Part shown: piece by piece, positions 1-5,223 of the stretch
Layout of the letters: every line of letters starts with the position of its first letter
How positions within the stretch are numbered: the stretch's first letter is position 1
Origin: Sphingomonadales bacterium
GTDB lineage: Bacteria; Bacteroidota; Bacteroidia; UBA7662
DNA: 5,584 bases
NCBI GenBank assembly: GCA_016872225.1
Contig: VHAW01000110.1
Span: forward strand, 1-5,584
Direction: 5' to 3'
Position numbers and translations under genes: made by a program
Notes under the pieces: model-generated
The model's database searches: none
Told to the model about the DNA's origin: nothing
What the model saw: only the letters and a program-made list of their open reading frames with translations

Positions 1-52
1 TTATGATTTCAAAGATATTTAGAAATTTTGAAAAATCAAGCTTTTTGAAATT

Positions 53-84
53 TTTGTTTTGTAGCCCAAAGCCGTTGACCTTTG
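53..84 (+). promoter_or_regulatory. Candidate Bacteroidota-type promoter for uvrA-ruvX-def
   Basis: TTTG at 53-56 is followed after 20 nt by GACCTTTG at 77-84. The Bacteroidota housekeeping sigma factor is known to use a -33 TTTG-like and a -7 TAnnTTTG-like element about 19-20 nt apart, so this pair fits with one mismatch (G for T in the first position of the -7 box). Transcription would begin near 90, leaving a short leader of about 20 nt before the uvrA ATG at 110. The first 60 bases are much richer in A/T than the gene that follows. GACCTTTG also occurs by chance inside uvrA at 1497-1504, so the position and spacing, not the box alone, support the call. Confidence 0.45.
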
Positions 85-109
85 CAGTCCCCCTTGGCCA
101 AAACCCCAT

Positions 110-3016
110 ATGCCCCGCCTCAGATCTGCTCCTAAACCGGCTCCCTCGACCCGGGGAGCAAGCCCGTCGTCCCCCTCCAACGGGATCGAAATACGCAATG
201 CGAGGATACACAACCTCAAGGGAGTTTATGTCACCTTGCCGCGGCATAAGCTGGTGGTGGTGACCGGACTCTCTGGTTCGGGAAAGTCCAGCCTCATTTT
301 TGACACCCTCTATGCCGAAGGACAAAGGCGTTACGTCGAAAGTCTATCGTCATATGCCCGGCAATTTTTGCAGCGCATGCCCAAGCCCGAAGTGGACGAT
401 ATCCGTGGGCTAAGTCCGGCCATGGCCATTGACCAACATCACCTTGCGAGGAACCCAAGATCGACTGTGGGCACCACAACGGAGATCTACGATTATATGC
501 GGTTGCTCTTTGCCCGATGCGGGCATACCCTGGACCCGGAAACCGGTCTCGAGGTCAAAGCGCATCGGACCGAAGATGTGATAAGGGACGTGGCCGCTTG
601 GAGGAACCGGCATCCGGACCAGGAACTTACCGTCTGCTGCCCCTTACCAACCACCGAAAACGCCAGGGCCCGTGAAAATTGGCTATTGTTGCAACAATAT
701 CTTGAAGATTTACTGCAAAGAGGTTATACACGATTACAGATTTTACCCGGATCCAATATCGAATCAACCATACTAGGAATTCAAGAAATTCTGGACAGCA
801 AATCCCTCGCTAAGTCCTCCAAAACTTATCGAGGCACATGGCATTTGATACTGGACCGGATAGTGGCTGGGGAACAAGAAAGTATTAGTCGGTTGAGCGA
901 AGCCATTGAACAAGCTTGGGTGGAAGGGGAAGGCCAAACCTGCTTGGTGATGGGGAACACGGTGAAAACCTACCCCCAGCGCTTTGAGCTCGACGGAAAA
1001 TCGTTTGAACCGCCATCTTTGCAATTATTCAATTTTTCGGGGCCTTACGGGGCCTGCCCCCGCTGTGAAGGTTTCGGCTCCATCTTGGGGATAGACCCGG
1101 ATTTGGTAATCCCCGATAAACGGCGAAGCATTTACGACGGTGCCATTGCGCCTTGGAAAGGCGAGAAAATGAGCGAATGGAACGAGGCGCTCATCCAAGC
1201 AGCAGCCAAATTTCGCTTTCCGATCCACAAGCCTTACCAGGATTTAAGCGATGAATTTAAGGAATTGTTATGGAAAGGGAATAAGTATTTTGATGGATTG
1301 GACGCATTCTTTCAAATGCTGGAAGAGAACACCTACAAGATCCAATACCGAGTAATGTTATCTCGGTATCGCGGCAAAACCACTTGTCCCGATTGTAAAG
1401 GAACCCGGCTTCGCCAGGATGCCTCCTGGGTTCACCTTTTGTGTGAAGACGGAAACCGTTGGAATCTGCATCAATGGATGACTCTTCCGGCAGGGGACCT
1501 TTGGACCTTGTTGAAGAATTTTAAGGTCCAAACCGCGGATGCAGAAGCGGCTCGTCGACCGCTGGAAGAAATTACAAAGCGACTCGGGTATCTCTGTGAT
1601 TTGGGTCTTGAGTACCTTACCATGCACCGTTTGAGTAACACCCTGTCAGGGGGAGAGTCCCAACGGATCAAATTGGCAACCACACTGGGCAGTAGTTTAG
1701 TTGGCTCGTTGTATATCCTGGACGAGCCCAGCATCGGACTCCATCAACGGGACAGCCTCCGATTGGTGCAATTGTTGTACAAGCTACGCGATTTAGGAAA
1801 TACGGTTGTCGTGGTGGAACACGAGCCGGATCTCATCTTGGCGGCGGATCATGTGGTGGACATTGGACCAGGCGCAGGACATTTAGGTGGTAAGCTGGTC
1901 TTTGAAGGAACCGTCACATCGTTGCTCCAAAACCGTCAAAGTATGACGGCGGCCTATCTCAATGGGACCAAGGCAATGCCCCAGGCCGTAGAAAATAAGG
2001 CATCGCGGAAGAAGATTCTTCTTGAGGGAGCCAGCCTGCACAACCTGAAGCATATAAGTGTCGCCCTTCCCCTGGGTGTTTTGTGTTGTGTGAGCGGAGT
2101 GAGCGGTTCGGGCAAATCGAGCCTGATCAAAGGAGTGTTGTGGCCGGCTTTGGCGAATGCCCTGGGGCAACAGCCTTCCAAAGCGGGCCCCTATGATCGC
2201 TTGCACGGAGATTTGCATACCCTGAGTTTCGCTGAAATGGTGGACCAGCATCCCATCGGTAAGTCTTCCCGTTCCAATCCGGCAACCTATTCCAAAGCCT
2301 ACGACCCCATACGTAATTTGTTTGCTCTTCAAGGTCTTAGCAAACAAAGAGGCTACAAGGCTTCGCATTTTTCCTTCAATGTGGAAGGCGGTGGGCGTTG
2401 CGAGACCTGCCATGGCGAAGGCTTGGTGACCGTGTCGATGCAGTTTCTGGCAGACCTTCATCTTCCCTGCGAAGACTGCAAAGGCCTTCGTTTCCATGAA
2501 GATCTGCTGGAAGTACGCTACCGCGAAAAGCATATTGCCGATGTGCTTGGGATGACCATTGCCGAGGCTATTTCGTTTTTCGGCAATCAGAAGGAAATTG
2601 TCCAGAAATTGCTACCACTTGCCGAGGTCGGAATGGGGTATGTGCAGTTGGGTCAGTCTTCGACCACCTTATCCGGCGGTGAGGCACAACGCATCAAACT
2701 CGCCTCCTACTTGAGTCGGGGCCACAAAGACGGTGCCGGCTTTTTCCTTTTTGATGAACCCACCACAGGCCTGCATTTGCATGATATTGCCCAATTGCTC
2801 CAAGCGTTCAGGGCCTTGATTGCAGCGGGGCACAGCGTTCTGGTAATTGAACATAACCCGGAGGTTTTGATGGCCTCGGATTGGATCATTGATTTGGGAC
2901 CAGAGGGAGGCGCAGGGGGAGGACAAGTTGTTTTTGAGGGAACCCCGGCAGCTATGCAACAGAAAGGACGGGGTCATACCGCTGACGCTCTGCGCAGCCG
3001 ATCCCTAGCTTTGTAG
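110..3016 (+). CDS. uvrA: UvrABC excinuclease subunit A (UvrA), damage-sensing ABC ATPase
   Basis: This is the DNA-damage recognition ATPase of nucleotide excision repair; as a dimer in the cytoplasm it finds distorted DNA and loads UvrB. The 968 residues hold two ABC modules: Walker A GLSGSGKSS (53-61) and GVSGSGKSS (663-671), signatures LSGGESQR (512-519) and LSGGEAQR (854-861), Walker B ILDEP (536-540) and LFDEP (880-884), and switch histidines at H571 and H915. The region between the first Walker A and its signature (about 135-430) keeps the UvrB-binding and insertion domains, so this is a full class I UvrA and not a short UvrA2 type. Cysteine pairs CPRC (316-319), CPDC (426-429), CETC (764-767) and CEDC (787-790) are present, but the CxxC that usually precedes the 316-319 pair is replaced by LDGKSFEP. 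The start at 110 is forced because the next in-frame Met is residue 90, past Walker A. It leaves a Pro/Ser/Arg-rich leader of about 25 residues before IEIRNARIHNLKG, where E. coli UvrA has about three. It heads a three-gene cluster. Confidence 0.97.
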   Translation: MPRLRSAPKPAPSTRGASPSSPSNGIEIRNARIHNLKGVYVTLPRHKLVVVTGLSGSGKSSLIFDTLYAEGQRRYVESLSSYARQFLQRMPKPEVDDIRGLSPAMAIDQHHLARNPRSTVGTTTEIYDYMRLLFARCGHTLDPETGLEVKAHRTEDVIRDVAAWRNRHPDQELTVCCPLPTTENARARENWLLLQQYLEDLLQRGYTRLQILPGSNIESTILGIQEILDSKSLAKSSKTYRGTWHLILDRIVAGEQESISRLSEAIEQAWVEGEGQTCLVMGNTVKTYPQRFELDGKSFEPPSLQLFNFSGPYGACPRCEGFGSILGIDPDLVIPDKRRSIYDGAIAPWKGEKMSEWNEALIQAAAKFRFPIHKPYQDLSDEFKELLWKGNKYFDGLDAFFQMLEENTYKIQYRVMLSRYRGKTTCPDCKGTRLRQDASWVHLLCEDGNRWNLHQWMTLPAGDLWTLLKNFKVQTADAEAARRPLEEITKRLGYLCDLGLEYLTMHRLSNTLSGGESQRIKLATTLGSSLVGSLYILDEPSIGLHQRDSLRLVQLLYKLRDLGNTVVVVEHEPDLILAADHVVDIGPGAGHLGGKLVFEGTVTSLLQNRQSMTAAYLNGTKAMPQAVENKASRKKILLEGASLHNLKHISVALPLGVLCCVSGVSGSGKSSLIKGVLWPALANALGQQPSKAGPYDRLHGDLHTLSFAEMVDQHPIGKSSRSNPATYSKAYDPIRNLFALQGLSKQRGYKASHFSFNVEGGGRCETCHGEGLVTVSMQFLADLHLPCEDCKGLRFHEDLLEVRYREKHIADVLGMTIAEAISFFGNQKEIVQKLLPLAEVGMGYVQLGQSSTTLSGGEAQRIKLASYLSRGHKDGAGFFLFDEPTTGLHLHDIAQLLQAFRALIAAGHSVLVIEHNPEVLMASDWIIDLGPEGGAGGGQVVFEGTPAAMQQKGRGHTADALRSRSLAL

Positions 3017-3018
3017 GC

Positions 3019-3468
3019 ATGGCGCGGTTCATCGCTCTCGATTACGGACGCAAACGATGCGGTCTTGCACATTCCGACCAGGATGGACGTATCGCCCTAG
3101 GTCTGGGTACAGTCGAAACCACGGCCCTGATGAAATACCTGGATGCCTATCCCGCTTGGAACGAGGTTCAAGCTCTTATCCTAGGGTTGCCCTTACAGTC
3201 CAACCAAAGTCCCTCCGAAAACACCGAGCGCACCCTGGCTTTTGGTCGTAAACTTGCTGCCAAACGCCCTCACATTCCCATCCACCTGATGGATGAGCGG
3301 TTCACCTCCGTCATGGCTCAGCAGAGCCTAATCGAATCCGGAGTCTCCCGCAGCGCACGCCGTGACAAAGGGGTTGTGGATCAAATTGCGGCCGTTATCC
3401 TCTTGCAGGATTTTCTTGAAATGCATCATCACGATCGAACCGACCGACTTCCTATCCTTGCCCCATGA
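3019..3468 (+). CDS. ruvX: RuvX/YqgF family Holliday-junction resolvase-like / pre-16S rRNA nuclease
   Basis: This is a small RNase H-fold nuclease of the YqgF/RuvX family. Members are annotated as putative Holliday-junction resolvases and, in E. coli, are linked to 5' maturation of 16S rRNA; the sequence cannot decide between these roles. The 149 residues match the usual family length (about 135-150). The acidic active site is intact: D8 in ALDYGRKRCG, the LGLP strand (55-58) followed by a polar loop with SENT, D92-E93-R94 followed by FTS, and D121 in KGVVDQIAAVILLQ. The ATG lies two bases after the uvrA stop with no Shine-Dalgarno sequence, so it is probably translated by coupling or by the SD-independent initiation common in Bacteroidota. 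Its stop overlaps the def start. A His-rich tail (HHH, 136-138) follows the conserved domain. Confidence 0.95.
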   Translation: MARFIALDYGRKRCGLAHSDQDGRIALGLGTVETTALMKYLDAYPAWNEVQALILGLPLQSNQSPSENTERTLAFGRKLAAKRPHIPIHLMDERFTSVMAQQSLIESGVSRSARRDKGVVDQIAAVILLQDFLEMHHHDRTDRLPILAP

Positions 3469-4010
3469 TTCTTCCCATCGTCCTGTACGGAGATCCCGTC
3501 TTGCAACGCCGCGCCGAAGAGGTACCCGCTGATTTTCCCGGACTTGATGAGCTTGTTCAGAACATGTTCGAAACTATGTATGCAGCCAACGGAATAGGCC
3601 TCGCCGCCCCTCAAATCGGATATTCTTTGAGGCTCTTCATTTTGGATGCGGAATTAGCGGATGAGACTTTATACAAGGACGAGAAAAGGGTTTTTATCAA
3701 CCCCCTTGTTTTGGAAGAAAACGGGGAAACCTGGCCTTATGCGGAGGGCTGCTTGAGCATCCCCGAAATCCGTGGCGATATCACACGACGAGCAACGATT
3801 CGCTTGCGCTATGAAGATGCCCAAAGAAAGGTGTACGAGGAAACCTTTGACGGCATGCTGGCCCGCATTATCCAGCACGAATACGATCATATCGAAGGGC
3901 GACTCTTTATCGATCTCCTCAGCCCACTACGCCGCCGCTTAGTTCAGAAAAAACTGCAGCTCATTCGCAACGGCAAACTTCGTCCCGAATACAAGCACCG
4001 CCCGCGCTAA
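3465..4010 (+). CDS. def: Peptide deformylase
   Basis: This metalloenzyme removes the N-formyl group from the starting methionine of new proteins at the ribosome exit. All three family motifs are present in 181 residues, a normal length: motif 1 GIGLAAPQ (43-50), motif 2 EGCLSIP (94-100) with metal ligand C96, and motif 3 QHEYDH (137-142) with ligands H138 and H142 and catalytic E139. The start ATG overlaps the ruvX stop as ATGA (3465-3468), a sign of translational coupling. The ruvX-def order is one I recall from other Bacteroidota. The C-terminus is strongly basic (RRRLVQKK and KLRPEYKHRPR), which could help contact with the ribosome, although that is inference. It appears to be the last gene of the uvrA-ruvX-def cluster, since the next gene runs in the opposite direction. 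Confidence 0.97.
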   Translation: MILPIVLYGDPVLQRRAEEVPADFPGLDELVQNMFETMYAANGIGLAAPQIGYSLRLFILDAELADETLYKDEKRVFINPLVLEENGETWPYAEGCLSIPEIRGDITRRATIRLRYEDAQRKVYEETFDGMLARIIQHEYDHIEGRLFIDLLSPLRRRLVQKKLQLIRNGKLRPEYKHRPR

Positions 4011-4011
4011 T

Positions 4012-4036
4012 TCAACCCCAAAAAATCAACCCAAAA
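4012..4036. repeat. Short tandem-like direct repeat TCAACCC(C)AAAA
   Basis: TCAACCCCAAAA at 4012-4023 is followed by TCAACCCAAAA at 4026-4036, differing by one C. The pair fills nearly all of the 32-nt gap between the convergent stop codons of def and the minus-strand gene. Read on the minus strand it gives T-runs (CTTTTGGG and ATTTTTTGGGG) just downstream of the dyad at 4050-4075, so it may be the tail of a terminator for the minus-strand gene. No other function is visible. Confidence 0.4.
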
Positions 4037-4042
4037 GAGTAG

Positions 4043-4765
4043 TCATTCCTTGCGTCGAAAATCTCCCCGACGCAAAGCCTGAAAAAATTGGGTCCATGCC
4101 CCGGGGCTCAGCAAGGTGCTGGGAATAGGAAAAGCGTTGGGGCCACCGAATTGAGCAAAGGATTGCTGACCACCCGCATAATACGTCTGCGTTATCACCT
4201 TCTGCATGTACAGTTTCTGATTCTCGCTGGCATCCATGCTCATCGCTGAGGCTAACTGCACCAACAGGTCTTTTTCTAAATTACGCCTGGCGATGGAGGT
4301 CGCGTCGTCTTTGAGCTCCAGTGCGAGGAATTCCTGGCGAAAGGCCTCTTTACTAGGCCAGGGGTAAATAACCGCAGCAGGCAAGTCCACCGTGTCCCGC
4401 TCCATAGGGACCAAAACCGAATAAAACTTTTCGTCCAAACGATCGGGCATCACAAAAGTGGAAGCCCGGTACCCCACAGCACTGAACACCAAGGAATCCC
4501 CCGGCAAAAGGACCATGGAAAAAAACCCTTTGAGATCACTCACCGTTCCCTTGAAACGGTTCTTTACCAAAATAGTAGCAAAAGGAACAACGCTCATGCT
4601 GTCCGATGTCAGCGTCAATCCGGAGAATTGCACCGGTTTTCTCTGCTGGGCCCATACCGTGGGTGCTGGGATGCACAGCCATAAAGCAATCACGATTAAT
4701 CCGGTTCCCAACCCCATTGCTTTCCTCGTTCGCCATCCTAACCATTTCTTATTCAAGTGTAACAT
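4043..4765 (-). CDS. Exported CarboxypepD_reg-like domain protein, function unknown
   Basis: This 240-residue protein is of a type I recognise from Bacteroidota, usually annotated as carboxypeptidase-like regulatory domain-containing; no biochemical role is known to me. Residues 1-39 form a signal peptide: a basic n-region (NKKWLGWRTRK), a hydrophobic core (GTGLIVIALWLCIPAP) and a VWA|QQ signal-peptidase I site after A39. From about 46 to 125 there is a beta-rich segment with FSGLTLTSDSMSVVPFATILVKN, KGTVSDLKGFFSMVLLPGDSLVFSAVGYR, the pattern of the CarboxypepD_reg/CNA-B-like fold also found at the N-terminus of TonB-dependent receptors. Then follow the motif VIYPWPSKEAFRQEF (132-146) and a C-terminal region ending in TLLSPGAWTQFFQALRRGDFRRKE. 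The cysteine in the signal core (C31) is not followed by a convincing lipobox context, so a soluble periplasmic or surface protein is likelier than a lipoprotein. The first ATG was chosen because Met17 would lose the basic n-region. It is convergent with def and has its own promoter. Confidence 0.85.
   Translation of the reverse strand: MLHLNKKWLGWRTRKAMGLGTGLIVIALWLCIPAPTVWAQQRKPVQFSGLTLTSDSMSVVPFATILVKNRFKGTVSDLKGFFSMVLLPGDSLVFSAVGYRASTFVMPDRLDEKFYSVLVPMERDTVDLPAAVIYPWPSKEAFRQEFLALELKDDATSIARRNLEKDLLVQLASAMSMDASENQKLYMQKVITQTYYAGGQQSFAQFGGPNAFPIPSTLLSPGAWTQFFQALRRGDFRRKE
4050..4075. terminator. Perfect 8-bp dyad, possible terminator between convergent genes
   Basis: TTGCGTCG (4050-4057) pairs exactly with CGACGCAA (4068-4075) across a 10-nt loop. 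It lies within the last codons of the minus-strand gene, whose Arg-Arg codons on both sides of GDF form the arms. No T-run follows directly on either strand; on the minus strand T-rich stretches begin roughly 10-15 nt after the stem, near 4036. It therefore departs from a classical intrinsic terminator. As it sits about 40 nt after the def stop it could end transcription from both sides, but it could also be a by-product of the RRGDFRR coding. Confidence 0.4.
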
Positions 4766-4829
4766 CCATCCAGGGATTCAATAATTAGTGGTTCGGCGTA
4801 TGGAAATCGAGGAGACTTTTACTCTCATA

Positions 4830-4857
4830 CAAAGGTAAATCCTCGTGGTAATTACAA
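4830..4857 (-). promoter_or_regulatory. Bacteroidota-type promoter for the minus-strand exported-protein gene
   Basis: On the minus strand TACCTTTG (4837 down to 4830) is an exact match to the -7 consensus TAnnTTTG, and TTG (4857 down to 4855) lies 17 nt upstream as a -33 element, slightly short of the usual 19-20. Transcription would start near 4823, giving a leader of about 58 nt to the ATG at 4765. This is the best promoter match in the window. Confidence 0.6.
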
Positions 4858-4869
4858 TTGATTCATGCT

Positions 4870-4900
4870 TGCAATTCGTCAAGGTTTGAAAAGAATTGCA
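4870..4900. repeat. Inverted repeat TGCAATTC-N15-GAATTGCA, possible operator
   Basis: TGCAATTC at 4870-4877 and GAATTGCA at 4893-4900 are exact reverse complements separated by 15 nt. The half-site centres are about 23 nt apart, roughly two helical turns, which would suit a dimeric regulator on one face of the DNA. The repeat lies upstream of the minus-strand promoter and just upstream of the candidate plus-strand promoter toward the small ORF and recA. As RNA it would give only a weak, AT-rich stem with a large loop and no T-run at the right distance, so a DNA-level site is the more natural reading. No known operator family is recognised. Confidence 0.4.
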
Positions 4901-4933
4901 TTTTTTGTGTCATAAGATGTCACGACCTTGTGC

Positions 4934-4941
4934 AACCTTTG
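4934..4941 (+). promoter_or_regulatory. Weak candidate -7 box for the small ORF and recA
   Basis: AACCTTTG matches TAnnTTTG at all but the first position and lies 20 nt before the ATG at 4962. The nearest good -33 candidate, TTTTTTG at 4901-4907, is 26 nt upstream, outside the usual range, so the match is weak. It shares ACCTTTG with the boxes before uvrA and before the minus-strand gene. The same 7-mer also occurs inside def near 3844 and inside uvrA near 1498, so it is not specific on its own. Confidence 0.3.
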
Positions 4942-4961
4942 AATCAACTTAACGAAAAATC

Positions 4962-5168
4962 ATGAAACAAAGTGCCAAATTGATCTCCCAATTGAATTAC
5001 TGGGCGGATTGCATCGAAATGCTGGGGCCAGACGACAGCCCCAACCCGGGGTTGTTTGAACAGCCTATGGCGGGTTTGAGGCTGGTTCGCAAACCGCAAA
5101 CAACCTCCATGCCATGGGCACAAAAGAATGCACGAAAAACCAAAGCCTCGGTACAAGGGTTGCTGTAA
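4962..5168 (+). CDS. Small hypothetical protein upstream of recA (68 aa)
   Basis: I do not recognise this protein. It is a 68-codon ORF from ATG to TAA, preceded by an A-rich stretch (TTAACGAAAAATC) of the kind found before Bacteroidota starts. The N-terminal half (KQSAKLISQLNYWADCIEMLG) looks helical. A Pro-rich turn (DDSPNPGLFEQP, 24-35) follows, and from R40 on the chain has seven basic and no acidic residues (R40, R43, K44, K55, R58, K59, K61). No signal peptide or membrane segment is seen. The codons resemble those of its neighbours. It lies 55 nt before recA on the same strand, so the two may share a transcript, and the basic tail would suit nucleic-acid binding, but both points are inference. 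A 70-codon ORF on the opposite strand covers most of the same bases; this strand is preferred for its start context and its direction toward recA. It could also be non-coding leader. Confidence 0.5.
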   Translation: MKQSAKLISQLNYWADCIEMLGPDDSPNPGLFEQPMAGLRLVRKPQTTSMPWAQKNARKTKASVQGLL

Positions 5169-5223
5169 TTTTAGCCTTCATTCCTCGTCTCTTTTAAACC
5201 CTATCCTTTTACAAGCCCAAACC
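5169..5223 (+). other. Short pyrimidine-rich leader before recA
   Basis: These 55 bases are rich in C and T (CTTCATTCCTCGTCTC) and hold no Shine-Dalgarno sequence before the recA ATG. TATCCTTTTA near 5202-5211 resembles a -7 box only loosely and has no good -33 partner. I see no palindrome of the kind bound by LexA. recA may therefore be transcribed from upstream of the small ORF, or from a promoter I cannot recognise. Confidence 0.35.

Noticed and set aside
22..56. Two GAAATTTTG-like repeats and an AAGCTT-centred weak hairpin in the left leader
   Set aside because: GAAATTTTG (22-30) and GAAATTTTTG (47-56) are simple AT-rich sequence, and the hairpin has only a 5-bp A/T stem; neither rises above what the composition predicts.
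3..263. 86-codon plus-strand ORF from the left edge into uvrA
   Set aside because: It overlaps the start of uvrA in another frame, its product resembles no family I know, and its first part is translated AT-rich leader with runs of Phe and Lys.
1883..2533. 216-codon minus-strand ORF inside uvrA
   Set aside because: It lies wholly antisense to conserved uvrA coding sequence, including the second Walker A. Its length follows from the codon bias of uvrA and no domain is visible.
110..3016. UvrA2 (short paralogue, drug-resistance type) as an alternative identity
   Set aside because: UvrA2 proteins lack the UvrB-binding domain; here the region between about 135 and 300 is present and the total length of 968 fits a full UvrA.
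4458..4784. 108-codon plus-strand ORF opposite the exported-protein gene
   Set aside because: It is antisense to the signal peptide and beta domain of a recognisable protein, and its product shows no motif.
4944..5156. 70-codon minus-strand ORF opposite the small gene before recA
   Set aside because: No promoter or A-rich start context is visible for it, and its product is rich in Cys, His and Trp in a way that suggests a shadow frame. It cannot be excluded entirely, since the plus-strand small ORF is itself unproven.
5169..5223. SOS (LexA-type) operator before recA
   Set aside because: Neither the E. coli CTG-N10-CAG palindrome nor the Gram-positive GAAC-N4-GTTC form is visible here.
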